64,000 bases of DNA from Wolfiporia cocos (lineage: Eukaryota > Basidiomycota > Agaricomycetes > Polyporales > Phaeolaceae): the NCBI GenBank assembly GCA_029448655.1, contig JACCLO010000003.1, forward strand, positions 3,286,001-3,350,000, in the 5' to 3' direction. Shown piece after piece: positions 1 through 11,110 of this stretch. The translations under genes were made by a program, and so were the position numbers. Under the pieces are notes generated by a model. The model was not told where the DNA came from. It was given only the letters and a program-made list of their open reading frames with translations, and did no database searches. Each line of letters opens with the position of its first letter. The first letter of the stretch is position 1.

Positions 1-406
1 CACCTCGCTCAAACTCCTCGCGGGTAATGCTCTGCACCGAAGGAGATCGTCGAATAGGCGGCGTGCTATTCGCTCTTCGCTGTCGCACTGGGGTAGCCCT
101 AGGGCTCGTCGGGCGTGCAGGTGGTTCACGTCTCCCGTTGCCTCCCATACCAGAAATACGTGTCGTCGGGTCTCTAACTCCTGTTCGGCGGGCTCTCTGA
201 GTCTTGGTAGGCAGAGGAAATAATACTCGATCGCATTCCATAAAATCAAACGGCCTTGCAACTTGGCGTCGTTCGTCGGTGGTGAAAAAGCGGGCGGGTC
301 ATGGTACATATTCGGGTCGGTTGGGAGTAGTGTGCTCGCGATCCTCGAAGTCGTTGAGCGCATGTCGTAGTCGTGCCGTCGTCGTGGTGGCCAGTCTGTC
401 AATAAG
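1..406 (-). pseudogene. Family 1 post-chromodomain extension, copy A (partial)
   Basis: This is the continuation, after a TGA at 407-409, of the reading frame that follows the Pol chromodomain. It aligns without gaps to 52417-52822 of element B, where the same frame ends in two CCHC zinc knuckles; those knuckles would lie off the left edge here. At 407-409 copy B has AGA, so the stop is a copy-specific loss, probably from CGA. Two of the three minus-strand frames are open across this stretch. The A/B substitution pattern suggests the coding frame changes within it (see findings). No known family recognised. Confidence 0.5.
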
Positions 407-3400
407 TCAGTCGGTGAGTAGCTCGAGTCCCTCCCTCTGCGCTCTGATCTGCCCCTCCATTCGGACGAGGTCCTCGGTGATGTTCTGGTACGAGCTGTAT
501 ACGTGGGTGAGATCCTGCGCGATGTCGAAGAGGGCCGTCCAGCCATCGGCTCGGCCAGCAAAGGGTCCCTCGGCCCTATACCAGAGGAGGGCGTGTCTGA
601 TCTTGGGGGGAATACCTCCTCGGTGGCGTACCTCTCGGCCGACCTTCTCGACGGTCTGCGTCACCGGGAGTCGTGGTGCGACGGGGGAGCTGATGGCGAG
701 CCGTCGACATACTATTACTGTTCGGCTTTTGAGTGTTGGGGTTGTTCTGACTCGCATTCGGTGGTAGCTTTTTATCAGCTCCTTGGAATGCTCCAAGTTC
801 GCCTCGTCTTCCCATGAGTTGTCGGCCGTGGCATAGCCTTTCCACTTGACGAAGTATTGATGCTTCTTTCCTCGCCATCTGTCAGCCAAGATAGCTTCGA
901 CTTCATATTCCTCCTGCCCCTTAATGATATCCGGTGGCGGCCGTAGGTAATTGGGTCCGTGCACCCTTGTTTCTTTGAATGGTTTTAGTAGGGCAGCGTG
1001 GAATACCGGATGAATTTTCCAGCTCGCTGGTAACTGCAACCGGTATGTCGTGGGTCCCATCTTTTCTGTGATGGTGAAGGGTCCTTCTCTTTTTGGTGCC
1101 AGTTTGTTTGATTCATAGGGGATCGTTAGGTTCTTGGCATCGAGCCAGACCTTGTCCCCTTTCTCAAGCTTTGGCAGTTCCCTAAGAAACCGCCCTGCCA
1201 TTCTTTTCTGGGCTAATTCATGCGCGATGAATGCCATCTTTCGCGCCTCTTTGACCTTCTTGATCCTGTCGACAGCTGCCGGGATGTTCCCTACTCTGTC
1301 ATAGTCTGGGAATCCTCTCGGGACGTATCCTAGGATTATTTCAAGTGGCGCTGGCCGGTTTTCGGTCCGTCTGGTGTTGTGCGCAAATTCGACATCAGGC
1401 AGTCGTTGTACCCATTGGAAAGGGTCGTTCATGCAATAGATACGAAGGTATGCTTCGATCTGTTGGTTCATCCTTTCCGTTTGTCCGTCTGTCTGGGGAT
1501 GGTATGCTGTACTCATCGCTGACTCCGTTCCCTGCAGCTTGCATAATTCCCTGAATAGTTTTGATGCGAATTGTGGTCCCCTGTCCGAGATGATTTTTCG
1601 GGGGATGCCGTATTGTGAATATATCTTTCGATGGAATATTTCTGCGGCCCCTTCGCTTGTAATTGTTTTGTCGCATGGGGTGAGAGAGATGGCCTTGGAT
1701 AGGCCATGGTCGACAATCACCATCATGGAGTCATACTTTCCGACTCTTGCCAGGTCGGTGACAAAATCGACCGAGCACTGTGAGAAGGGGAGGGCGTCTT
1801 CCCGTGTCGGTATTGGTTGCAAAGGGGGTTTTAGCGGATTCCTGTCAGGTTTCATCTGTTGACAGATTGCACAGCCCCGGACGTATTCCGCTATCATTGT
1901 TCTCATGTCAGGCCACCAGAAGTGGGTCGTAATCTGTACTGTTGTACCCCAGATCCCAGGGTGTCCGGCTGGGATCGTGTCGTGATATTTTGAGATGACG
2001 TCCCGTCGAAGGTCCTCGTCTTTTGGCACGTACATCCTGCCCCTGTAGAGCAGTATTCCATCCGTTTGTTGCCATTCATCTGCGGTGGTTCTCGTGGGGA
2101 ATTCGCCCGTGCCCCCTAGAGCACGGATTGCCTGTTCCGCAGATTCATCTCGATCGTTGGCGTTCTTGATTCGATCAATGATCGGGATCTGGATTGCATG
2201 GACGACGAGTTCGTCTGGAATCATGGTGATTCCCTCGTTGTCCTTGTTGCTTTTGTCCAGGTGGTACAACCTGGAAAGTGTGTCGGCCATGACTAGTTTC
2301 CTTCCGGGGACGTGCTGCAATTTCAGGTCGAATTGTGAAAGGAATAGATGCCATCTCGCTTGTCGCCGATTTAGGCGCTGTGCGCTTCTCCAGTACGTCA
2401 GGTTCTGATGATCGCTTCGGATCAAGATCCGATGCGGTCCTCCTTCCAATAGGTGCCGCCATTCTTCTAATGCTCGGACTATTCCGAGTAGTTCGCGATC
2501 GTAGATTTCGTAGTTCCGTTCTGTTGATGTCAGTGATTGTGAGAGATATCCCACTGGCCGTTCGCGCCCTGTTTCATCTGTTTGTTTCAGCACTGCTCCT
2601 GTGGCGAACTGAGATGCATCTGTTTCGAGGATGAATGGTTTCTCCTTGTCTGGTGTTCCTAGCGCGGGCGCCGTCGTGAATGCCTGCTTCATGAAGTTGA
2701 ACGCTCTCTGTTCTTTGTCCGTCCACTGGAACCCCGTTCCTGTGACCGTTTTTGTGAGGTCTACCAGGGGTCGTGCGTGCGTTGAGTAGTGGTCGATGAA
2801 TTTTCGATAGAAGTTTGCAAACCCTAGGAAGGATCTGACTTCCTTGAGATTTCGGGGAGTCGGCCATTCTTTAATCCCGTTGAGTTTCGCTGGGTCCATC
2901 TGGATGTTCCCTGGGGTGATGACCAGCCCTAGGAACTCAACTCGGTCGACGCCGAAGGCGCATTTCTCAGGTTTCACAAAGAGGTGGTTGTCCACTAATT
3001 TCTGAAGGATCCGCCATTCCCGTTCTTTGTGTGTTTTCTCATCTTCTGAGAAAACGAGGATGTCGTCCATATAAACAAGCACCCATCCTTCGAGGATTTC
3101 TTCTTTCAGGATTTCATTCATCATTGCCTGAAAGGTCCCGGGTGCGTTGCACAATCCGAAAAACATAACCGTGGGCTCGTACAACCCTCGGTTTGTTTTG
3201 AAGGCTGCTTTCCATTCGTCTCCCTTCTTGATCCGCACGTTGTTGTATCCCGCTCTAAGGTCCATTTTTGTGAAGATCTTTGCTCCTTTTAGCTTTTCCA
3301 GGAGCTCTGAGATCAGTGGCAAGGGATAGACGTTCTTTATCGTCCCTTCGTTCAGATATCGATAATCTTGACAGGGTCGTAGGCCGCTGTCTTTCTTTGG

Positions 3401-4750
3401 AACGAAAAAGAATGGTGACGCCATCGGGGATTTTGAAGGGACTATGAATCCCTTGGCCAAGTTTTCTTTTAGGAATTCGTCCAGCGCCTGTTGCTCTTTA
3501 AGCGAGAGTGCATAGACTTTGCAGTCTTTCGGCACAAAATCGGGTTTGAATTCGATTGCGTGGTCCCATGGTCTCGACGGGGGGAACGCTGCTGTGGACT
3601 CCTTGCTGAACACCTTGGCGAAGTCCAGTAGGTGTTTCGGGACCATTTCTTCAATCGTCCGTTCTGGTTCGGGGGCTTTCTGCGCGAATTCTTGGGATTT
3701 CGTTAATGCTTTCCTGACAGCATTGATGATTTGTATCTTCGTTCGGAATTTCCTTCGCATCTCCCCTTTTTTTCCTATGATCTTGGGGTCTGCTTTCGTG
3801 AAGCGTCGGATTGCTTCATATTCTTCAGGAGTGTATAATCGTTGATTTGTTTCTTCTGGTTGGTCTGTGGATCCAAACCCTTTCTCCCCTCGTTCTGTCT
3901 CGTCTAGGTCTTCGACCTCTATGATGTCGGGGGTGAGGTGTCGTTCGAATATTATCTGGGCTATTCGCATTCCCGGGATAATCCTATGTGCTTTGTCTGA
4001 GTAGTTGAAGATAATGGCTCCAACGTCTCCTCGGTAGTCCGAGTCTATGACTCCGGCTTGTACTACCAATCCGTGTCTGAGGGTGTTGCCTGATCGTCCA
4101 GCCAACCTTCCGTACGATCCCTTCTGGATCTTCATTTTTACTCCTGTGGAGACGAGTTTCCATCCTCCGGCGGGAATCTCGGTTTCTTCTGCGGCGTAAA
4201 GGTCGTATCCTGCAGCTTCTTGGGTCCCCCTTGTTGGAATTTTCCCTTCTGGGGCAACTATCATTTCTACCATATCCATTCGGATCGTGGTTTCCTGTTT
4301 CTTTTCTTCTGCCCCTAGTATTGATCGTACATCGACTGTTTGGTCCTTCCAGTCGATTGTGGGGTTTTCGTCTTTTAGCCATCCATACCCTAGGATCATA
4401 TTCTCTGTTCCGATTGATCCTACTAGGAATCGGACTTTTCGCGTTTTCTGGGTCTTCGGATATCGTAGTAGTATGGTGGCTTCTCGGTCTATTCGCCCAT
4501 CTTTGTTTTCTGTTCCGTCAACATTTTTGACGATGATCGGGTTCTTCAAGGGTTGCGTGGGCACCTTGTATTTTTCTACCACTCTGCTGTGGATTAGGTT
4601 CGACATTGCTCCTGAGTCGATTAGTGCATTGCACTTCACGGGTTTTGCCAACGTCATGATAACCGGGATGAAGAGGGATCGATTCTTCTCGAACGAGGTA
4701 ATTACATGCGCTGCTTTCTCGGAGGGTAAGACCGTGGGCTTCCCTCCTAG
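407..4750 (-). CDS. Family 1 Pol polyprotein: PR-dUTPase-RT-RNaseH-IN-chromodomain (copy A)
   Basis: Reverse-transcribes and integrates the element; expected to act in cytoplasmic particles and then the nucleus. Residues counted from the Met at 4657: aspartic protease with ALIDSGA (Asp14) in 1-100; trimeric dUTPase about 143-270 with [40 protein letters not shown] and a [10 protein letters not shown] glycine-rich tail; RT with VYMDDILVF near 529; RNaseH near 680 ([12 protein letters not shown]); integrase with HDTIPAGHPG and CAIC zinc site near 890-930 and DDE residues in SVDFVTDL, ISDRGPQF and AYHPQTDGQTERMNQ; chromodomain about 1245-1290 (QYFVKWKGY). There is no start of its own: the frame is open back to the Gag stop (4747-4749), one base behind Gag, so it is read by -1 frameshifting. 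It ends at an in-frame TGA past the chromodomain. Confidence 0.93.
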   Translation of the reverse strand, partial: LGGKPTVLPSEKAAHVITSFEKNRSLFIPVIMTLAKPVKCNALIDSGAMSNLIHSRVVEKYKVPTQPLKNPIIVKNVDGTENKDGRIDREATILLRYPKTQKTRKVRFLVGSIGTENMILGYGWLKDENPTIDWKDQTVDVRSILGAEEKKQETTIRMDMVEMIVAPEGKIPTRGTQEAAGYDLYAAEETEIPAGGWKLVSTGVKMKIQKGSYGRLAGRSGNTLRHGLVVQAGVIDSDYRGDVGAIIFNYSDKAHRIIPGMRIAQIIFERHLTPDIIEVEDLDETERGEKGFGSTDQPEETNQRLYTPEEYEAIRRFTKADPKIIGKKGEMRRKFRTKIQIINAVRKALTKSQEFAQKAPEPERTIEEMVPKHLLDFAKVFSKESTAAFPPSRPWDHAIEFKPDFVPKDCKVYALSLKEQQALDEFLKENLAKGFIVPSKSPMASPFFFVPKKDSGLRPCQDYRYLNEGTIKNVYPLPLISELLEKLKGAKIFTKMDLRAGYNNVRIKKGDEWKAAFKTNRGLYEPTVMFFGLCNAPGTFQAMMNEILKEEILEGWVLVYMDDILVFSEDEKTHKEREWRILQKLVDNHLFVKPEKCAFGVDRVEFLGLVITPGNIQMDPAKLNGIKEWPTPRNLKEVRSFLGFANFYRKFIDHYSTHARPLVDLTKTVTGTGFQWTDKEQRAFNFMKQAFTTAPALGTPDKEKPFILETDASQFATGAVLKQTDETGRERPVGYLSQSLTSTERNYEIYDRELLGIVRALEEWRHLLEGGPHRILIRSDHQNLTYWRSAQRLNRRQARWHLFLSQFDLKLQHVPGRKLVMADTLSRLYHLDKSNKDNEGITMIPDELVVHAIQIPIIDRIKNANDRDESAEQAIRALGGTGEFPTRTTADEWQQTDGILLYRGRMYVPKDEDLRRDVISKYHDTIPAGHPGIWGTTVQITTHFWWPDMRTMIAEYVRGCAICQQMKPDRNPLKPPLQPIPTREDALPFSQCSVDFVTDLARVGKYDSMMVIVDHGLSKAISLTPCDKTITSEGAAEIFHRKIYSQYGIPRKIISDRGPQFASKLFRELCKLQGTESAMSTAYHPQTDGQTERMNQQIEAYLRIYCMNDPFQWVQRLPDVEFAHNTRRTENRPAPLEIILGYVPRGFPDYDRVGNIPAAVDRIKKVKEARKMAFIAHELAQKRMAGRFLRELPKLEKGDKVWLDAKNLTIPYESNKLAPKREGPFTITEKMGPTTYRLQLPASWKIHPVFHAALLKPFKETRVHGPNYLRPPPDIIKGQEEYEVEAILADRWRGKKHQYFVKWKGYATADNSWEDEANLEHSKELIKSYHRMRVRTTPTLKSRTVIVCRRLAISSPVAPRLPVTQTVEKVGREVRHRGGIPPKIRHALLWYRAEGPFAGRADGWTALFDIAQDLTHVYSSYQNITEDLVRMEGQIRAQREGLELLTD

Positions 4751-5157
4751 GCAAAATCCTGTTCTTCTACGAGCTGTGCTAGGAGCTCGGGGTTCTTGGC
4801 TTTCAGGGCCCTAATTGCTGTGACCGCTCTATTCACGGTGATGTACTCGGTCTCTTCCTCAGAGACTTCTTCGATGCGAGCTTCCTGCTCGGCTTCTTCT
4901 TCTTCGGTTTTCCGAGTAGTCCGCCTGGGACGTGCTGCCTTCCTCGGTTTCTTTGGACAGTCTCGCGACATATGCCCCGGTTGATGGCAAGTGAAACATT
5001 TGCCCTTCTTGATATGATCATCCCTTTCTTGGGTGGTCATTCGATCTACATCCATCGCGTTCGGATCTTTTGGTGTGGGTGTCTGCGGAGCACTAGTGCG
5101 TCCGCCGTTCTGGTTCGAGGCTTGCCAAGCCTTTTTCTTGACAAACGGTTTATCATG
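4747..5157 (-). pseudogene. 3' part of family 1 gag (nucleocapsid), separated by the LTR insertion (copy A)
   Basis: The C-terminal part of Gag: a basic linker, a canonical CCHC zinc knuckle ([14 protein letters not shown]), a lysine/arginine-rich tract, an acidic coiled-coil-like stretch rich in Glu, and the C-terminus LVEEQDFA. In copies B and C it is continuous with the capsid part, whereas here a 931-bp LTR lies between them. It ends with GAT TTT GCC TAG, the frameshift site used to enter pol. It has no native start; the upstream Met comes from the LTR junction. The knuckle is expected to bind element RNA. Confidence 0.88.
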
Positions 5158-6088
5158 TGACACAGATCTATCCTGTGGGACTCACCTAGTCGCTATCCTG
5201 AGGTACTAGGGCGACTAGACGAGGAAGATGGACCCAGTGCAGCAGTTGCTAGTGGAAGTAGCGCAGCCGCAAACCAGACGAAGCTTGGGACTACCAATGG
5301 TAGTCCACTGGGAGTACCTATGGTACTCCGCGGGTGGGCATTTGTGGTAACGACGATAGAATAGAACTGAAGTATGGAGCGCTTGGCTCCTACTTAAATA
5401 CATGTATGCGGAGAGGTCATGTGATACTGTATAGTACTACCTTTCCGGGTTATGCGGCTTTGCCAAGGGGCGAAGCTTATCTTATCTACTTGTTTATAGA
5501 TCCTATCTACAATGGCCGTGTGGGCCGGTAATGGCCGCACCAATAGTAAGAGAGGAGGTTTATTATTATTTGTGATGAACGCGGGCACAGCCCGGGTATC
5601 GATGGCCGTAAAGGCCGGACCTATAGCGATATTGCCTTGCTGCTAATATAGTGCTATTTGGCCGTGTTGCCATTATTATGCGAAGGTGTGGCGCGCCTGA
5701 GGTGCCATTGTGATCGAAGATCTTATGGCGGTGGGAAGCCGTGAAGGCTGACCCAATAATACAAGGCCGCGAGGCACTGTTTGTACATGTGGACATTATT
5801 ATGCGAGCGTGCCGCGCTCGGCCTATCATTATGATCTAAGATCTATGACGTGGCTGGTCTTGCTCTGACGGGCGAGACCTGTATGACGTATGCTGTAGTG
5901 TTGCTATTGGACCGGAAGGTGCCGTAGCGTTGCGTAAGCTAGTCATGTGGTTGATAAGCCCAGTTAAGAGCTTGTTGTGGTGGCAGTGGGAGTTAACCCG
6001 TAGATAACTTGTAGTTAGACGTATAAATCCCAGGTAAATTGCTATAATCGTAGGAAAAATGCTGTAAGCCCCAGATAAATCTGTGACA
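5158..6088. mobile_element. Solo LTR of a different family inside gag of element A
   Basis: A 931-bp unit starting TGACACAGATCTATC and ending GATAAATCTGTGACA, so the ends are near-perfect inverted repeats with TG...CA termini. It is flanked by a 5-bp target duplication TCATG (5153-5157 and 6089-6093), and removing it plus one TCATG restores the gag reading seen in copies B and C. It contains no coding signal. It carries CTTATCTTATCT at 5476-5487, a motif shared with other LTRs here. The ends resemble the LTR at 34879-36248, probably a distant relative. Confidence 0.88.
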
Positions 6089-6093
6089 TCATG

Positions 6094-7533
6094 TTTCAAG
6101 AATATCTTGTATGTGTTTTCGTAGTATGAGGCAGCAGACTGCCACTCGTCGATGGTTGCTGGTAGCGGTCGAACACCGATGATGTATCGGGTCGTATGTT
6201 CGGGTAACCCTTTCTCGAAGAGGGTTATAAGCAGCGCGTTTCCGTCCGCGCTGTATCGATCGTACTGGGCCTTCCCGGCCAAGTTATTGAATTCGGTGAT
6301 GTAGTCATCGATGTCTTTTCTGTCCTGGGTTACGTCCAGGATTTTCTTCCGCGCCTTCTGTACTTCTTCGATGGCTCCGAAGGCTTTTTGGAAGTCTGCG
6401 TCAAACTGTGCAAGACTAGGCGGGAAGAATCGTTTCGTCTGGGGGTTCGTATAAACCCGATGATAGTTCTGTTTCCATTGGCCCGTTTTCCCCTTGTTCG
6501 AAATATAAGAGAGGATAAAGATCACTCTTTGAACGTCGTTCTGGAATGACGTTTCGTACATCGTAAACCAGGAATTGCACTGGTTTATGAAGTTCTGCAT
6601 GTCGGATCGTTCCCCATCGAATACGTCCGGGGGATTGATCTTTATCATCGGGGGTCGGTAATACGGGTTCGGCGCCGGAGGTTGAGGCTGCGGCGCATTC
6701 GGTGGTGGAGGTCCTCCTGGGGGTCCTCCTCCTCCCGGGTATCCTCCACCCGGGTTTCCTGGGTTTCCTCCGGGGTTCCCTGGGTTTCCTCCTCCAGGGT
6801 TTCCTCCTCCGGGGTTCGCGGGGGTTCCTCCTCCGAGTCCTCCAGGAGGGGGGGTATTCCCTCCTCCGAGTCCGAAGTTTCCTCCCAATCCTCCTCTGCT
6901 TGTATTTGCGGAGGTTCGTCCAAATAGGCCTGAAGGCCATGTTCCTGGGTTTGTTGTTCCCATTCCTCCGCTTGGGCTAGTCCAAGACGGATTTCCTCCG
7001 CTACCCATTCCGGGTGCGTTCTGTGGGGGGCTTCCAAAGAGGTTTGCTCCTCCAGCCATAGACCCAATCCCACTCTGCGCAAAAGCAGATATAAATCCTG
7101 GAGGGTCCTGTCCTCCGGTCTGGCTGTTATCTGTTCCTGTAAAGTTTCCAGGATTTCTCCCATCATCTCCGATGCGCTCAATTCCTGCCATTCCTGTGGC
7201 GCCCGAAGGCTGATTCGTATTTCCATCGGCATCGGAGGTTCTGTTGATGGTTCCGGTTTCGTTTTCGGTCAACGTCGTGGTTGACATCGGAGGGATTTCT
7301 CCGAATCGTTCGAACGCTTCACGCGTTATTTCCCAAGCGGTCGTTCCTGCGGAGGGGTATACTTGTACCCACTTCGATGCCCTATCTTCTCTGGGGATGA
7401 CAACAATTCCTCCGCGGTTATGGAAGGCTCCAATGGTGTCAGTCCACTCGTATCGGTTGAGTCTGTAGACTCCCTGAATGTCCCCGGGCAAGAGTTCAAT
7501 CAGTCGTGCTGGGAATTCTGGTCCACATATCAT
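6094..7533 (-). pseudogene. 5' part of family 1 gag (matrix/capsid), copy A
   Basis: N-terminal and capsid region of Gag, starting at the ATG at 7533 ([20 protein letters not shown]), the same start as in copies B and C. An in-frame GTG upstream makes the open frame slightly longer. Next comes a long Gly/Pro/Asn-rich disordered tract made of NPGG-type repeats (about 6680-6900), then the retrotransposon capsid domain ([21 protein letters not shown] ... [14 protein letters not shown] ... [14 protein letters not shown]). The frame then runs into the inserted LTR and picks up an unrelated tail ending at 5836. The long antisense and alternative-frame ORFs here are shadows of the low-complexity tract. 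Confidence 0.88.
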
Positions 7534-7567
7534 GTGCCCTTGCACCGTGATAGGTGAGGGGGTGATA

Positions 7568-7578
7568 AGCTCGGCCTT
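7568..7578 (-). other. Primer-binding site of element A (self-priming type, decayed)
   Basis: One base inside the 5' LTR. In element sense it reads AAGGCCGAGCT, and the LTR segment at 7904-7914 reads AAGGTTGAGCT on the plus strand, so 9 of 11 bases are complementary in the transcript. Elements B (11/11) and C (10/11) show the intact pairing; the mismatches here fit decay. Confidence 0.65.
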
Positions 7579-7579
7579 C

Positions 7580-8289
7580 TGTTACGGGTCGAATACCCGT
7601 TCGTATATTCGAGTTGCGAATATAGATCGTTCTTCTGCATGCAGGCACGTCGCCGTATGCAAGGCAAATACTCGTTAGATGCCTTCGGGTCCTAAGTGAA
7701 GTCCTTAGGAGATCGGTTAATATCCAATACGCGTTAGAGGATATAATCTGTTCAAGTGCGAGTCGAATAGAATATAAGACTCGCCTAAGTCCAAGAAGTC
7801 AGTGTGCACTTCGAGGACTTAGTCGTTCGATTGCTCGAGTGAGAAATACTGAGCGTAGTTTCCTACGTTTGAGAACGAGTATAAGACTTCTTGTTTATAC
7901 AACAAGGTTGAGCTGAAGGGATTCGACAATAAGTACATGAGCTTTTATACTACACTAAGTTTCAGGGGTCAAGTTCGTCCCAGATGTCACCGCTACTATC
8001 TACGCTATAGTACCAAACGTTTGATAAGTATGTAGTGATATGTCTGAAACGATAGATAGAAATGATGATGGCGGTTGAACGCCATCTGTCAGCTAATGAA
8101 TGATAATCATGAAACGGGGACAGAGTTGGATCTGTCAAAAGTGAAACACGCCCTACATGCTAATACAACTGGGGATACGCCCAGTAGAGTCACGAGTAGC
8201 CAGGGGGTTGGTTGCGCAACAAGTCCCTGTACCGTATTCGCCCGGTGGTGAGTTCTGTCGATATTCGAAAAATTAAAATAACCGTAACA
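7580..8289 (-). repeat. 5' LTR of element A
   Basis: A 710-bp LTR with termini TGTTACGG and CCGTAACA, matching those at 35437, 50550, 51310 and 58992. In element sense it carries a TATAAAAG box and the segment complementary to the primer site. It is closest to the LTR of element C, with most differences at CpG sites. Confidence 0.93.
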
Positions 8290-10099
8290 CCTGCTGATCT
8301 ACCATGGGGCAGACAGTGTTCACTCAGACATTATATTGGGACAAATTGCCCAGACTGATGATATATCCAGGGCACTCGAGGTACGTCAGAATTTATTTAT
8401 TGCGTGTGATTACATAATGAGTACTACGAATGAGCGAAAACACTGGATATTCGGGGAATAGAAGCAGGGCGGTGCCAGCGCACGATAGGGAGCCAGTATG
8501 GAGTGGCCGGTACATGTAGCACAACGCACAGTTCCTACACAGGGTGGGCTAGTAATTAAAAGATCGAGGATTGGATGCATATACCAAAGATGCAACGGGA
8601 AGTCTGTGGCTGGTTAGCTGAAGCAAAGGCAGCATCTGTGAGTTATCAGACTGCTGCCTAAATGGAAAAGATTGCACAGGACTTACTGATCCAAGAGCAG
8701 CGGTGGGACAAAGTGGTGGTGGCATGCAGCGACTGCTGGCACATACAGCGAGAGCGGGCAGCTATTCATATGTAACACGCCATGGGTGATATCAGTGGAT
8801 GCGGCAGAGACGTCGCATGACATCATGGGCAGCAGCGGAGGGCGCGCAGGGAACCAACACACATCGTGGCGGCAGCGACGACAAGGACGGCAATGCAGCG
8901 TGCAGCGACTGATGGGCGGGGCGAGGGCAGAAGCGAACGTGGGGGTGGTGACGAGGAGGACGATGGGGTTGACGGGTCCTGACAGCACCACGCGGGTAGT
9001 GGAGGAGGTCCTTGTCGATGGGCAGGGAGCGTCCATGATGGTCACAGAGGTGTGACGGGAGTGTCCATGGTCGTTACAGTGGCGTGGAGGAGCGTCACCT
9101 GTGTGAGCATGAAGGGGTGTCAGGGAGAAGTGAGGTGGCACGGACAGGATGAGGAAGTCAATGTGCTCTGCGTGATGGTGCGATTGGAGTCGCACATCGA
9201 TCGGAGTCAATAGTGCACCAAGGCGGAAATGGCGGGCGCAGCGGGAGTCAGGGGGCTGATAATCGGGGCGGTACGGGCAGTTGAGTCACCGTTAGTATAA
9301 AATGGGACGGATTGTACATACCTACACCGTGCATTTGTAACCCATCCAGACGAAGTCCCTGGAGTCCGAAAGGGAGCGCGTAGCCTCACGAGCGGGCGCC
9401 TTCCCATGAATTTCGAAATGATAATTGGGGTGGTATGGGCAGATGAGTCACCGTTAGCATAGAAGGGGATTGTACGTACCTATGCCGTGCATTTGAACCT
9501 ATCCAGACGAAGTCTGAAATGGAGCACGTAGCCTCACAAGCGGACACCTACCCATATGATTACTGAGAGAAAGTGCAGGGGAAAATATGAAGAGAGCACG
9601 TCAACGAGAGCCAGTAGATAAGAGTAACACATTGAAGAGCCGACCAAAATATGACAGAACCTAAACTAGTGATTGAAGGATGACTACGGTACTATCACTC
9701 GATTGGGTAATGAAGTTACCATAAAAGCTCAGTGGCTGCTGCAAGTTCACGTCACGGGTCCAATATGACATCATTAATGTGCAACCACTCGAACACCATC
9801 TTGCCGCCTCATCTGGATGCTTCGTGAGGGCCCTGCTACTAGAATTCCAAATTTCCAAGGCTTATATCATCTCGTTACATATCCTTGTGCTATATTGTGC
9901 ATGCTGTAATATAATATAGCATTCCTAACATTATGTATGCCATTTATTTTACACATCGTAATTCTACATGACGGTTCCGAGGCCTCTAGGTGCGTGCCAC
10001 ATTGTGTGGCATATGCCACAGGTTACAGTATATCTACATAGGTAAGCTGCGACTGCTCCTTGCAATTCATATGCCAGCCTGACTACCAAACGACAATTC
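8290..10099. other. Intergenic stretch with dispersed repeat J, no gene seen
   Basis: No supported gene. At 9165-9364 lies a repeat unit that recurs at 34151-34349 (shared CACCGTTAGCATAAAA-like and TATCCAGACGAAGTC segments). A second diverged partial unit follows in tandem at about 9421-9554. The 175-codon minus frame over 8683-9210 is His/Pro/Cys-rich and unlike a protein. The rest is unremarkable. Confidence 0.6.
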
Positions 10100-10325
10100 T
10101 ATACCAGTCTGATGATTAGTTTACCAGTCTGGTGATTAATTTCCCAGTCACACGTTGAGTTTGACTGATGCTGATAAGATACCTTCAGAGTGGCGATTGA
10201 ATGCCACTCTGCTGTCAATCTTATCAGTGCTTATCTACAGAGATCAGATCCTTCCCCGATTGGCAAGTACCTCCAGCACAGATAAATCACCTCCAGCACT
10301 GGTAAGTCGTCTCGCATTTTGCTGA
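10100..10325 (+). repeat. Dispersed repeat K, copy 1
   Basis: About 225 bp that recurs inverted at about 43962-44150 (shared GATTAATTTCCCAG, CAGAGTGG and TACCTCCAGCAC segments, ending near TTTTGCTGAT). Homology to the SDR gene begins exactly where this repeat ends, so its insertion or a linked rearrangement removed the 3' end of the SDR pseudogene. Class unknown. Confidence 0.55.
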
Positions 10326-11110
10326 TGTGGACGGTCACTCGGAAAAAAATGCCACACAGCGGACCACTCACGTGGTGCTATGTCATGCATGATAGAGCAG
10401 ATTATACACCCATCCGGCAGTCGCTCGATTGCTTCCGAGCAGCACAGGCTCAAAATTATCGTCCGCGAGGACGCTCACGATATCAAACTGAGGCTGTTTG
10501 TGACTGCATCAGTCGAGTGCATTTCCTGAATCCTTAGGGATCCGCTCACATTTTGCTCCTCTACGCATCCTTTTCCGACAGAACCTTCATTGCGCAGTAG
10601 CGCGTGATATAACAGTCCTATTCTTTTTTCCTCTCGTCACTCGCCGTTAAAAAGCGCTCCGCTTCCTCATTGTTCCAGTCATTGTGCGTCAACGGTCGAT
10701 CCACAAAATTGGGGGCTCTGATGACGGCCATAGAGCTAGATGTGAATACCACCCTTTGCACAGATGGCTCTCTTTCTGCGGCACGCAGTATGACGAGGTT
10801 AGATTCTACAGTTTGTTCTATTTGGTTATCCGAATTCGGGGGCAGGCCACCCGGCACTGCAATGTGCACCTCGCACTGCATAATCGATTTGCGACTGGTT
10901 GAGGAGATCATTGACAGTGACGAGCTCCAGCCTACTGATATCGGCTCCATGCTGAGTATAAGAATCCGCGAGCTGTTTGGTCCGTTCGAGTGACCGGACT
11001 GTGCCGCGCACACGATACCCTGCTTGCAATGCAGCCAAGCCGACGTGGCTGCCAATGTAGCCGGTTATGCCAGTAACGACTATGAGCGAGTTGGGGGTGA
11101 CGGAGGGCAT
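10326..11110 (-). pseudogene. Broken duplicate of the SDR (NAD(P)-dependent epimerase/dehydratase) gene
   Basis: A diverged second copy of the gene at 12884-14000. It keeps the start (MPSVTPNSLIVVTGITGYIG with the GxxGxxG dinucleotide-binding motif) and most of exon 1 and exon 2, but is disabled. A 14-bp deletion near 10865, bounded by a GCACAT direct repeat in the intact copy, shifts the frame after YAVRGAH. A second 14-bp deletion lies in exon 2 near 10397. Exon 3 is missing because homology ends in intron 2 at about 10325, against repeat K. The duplication also covers upstream sequence to about 11.6 kb, matching 14.0-15.2 kb. Confidence 0.85.

Larger units (their letters stand above)
1..8289 (-). 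mobile_element. Family 1 Ty3/gypsy (chromovirus) element A, 3' end cut by the window edge
   Basis: A minus-strand LTR retrotransposon. From its 5' side (right) it holds an LTR at 7580-8289, a primer-binding site, gag, pol with PR-dUTPase-RT-RNaseH-IN-chromodomain, and a downstream coding extension that runs off the left edge. The gag is interrupted at 5158-6088 by a solo LTR of another family. The predicted pol protein is nearly identical to that of element C (from 61540) and more distant from element B. The 3' LTR is outside the window, so the target duplication cannot be confirmed; the bases following the 5' LTR are CCTGC. The split gag, a TGA in the extension and a mutated primer site suggest the copy is inactive although pol is open. 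Confidence 0.93.

Noticed and set aside
6416..7232. Long minus-strand frames of 174 and 195 codons beside gag (also 58069-58644 and 59997-60581)
   Set aside because: Alternative-frame shadows of the Gly/Pro/Asn repeat tract of Gag, present only because that tract lacks stops.
7546..7579. tRNA-type primer-binding site for family 1
   Set aside because: The base order next to the LTR does not begin TGG, and the LTR-complementary 11-mer explains the site better.
8683..9210. 175-codon minus-strand ORF
   Set aside because: His/Cys/Pro-rich composition, no domain, no splice or start context.
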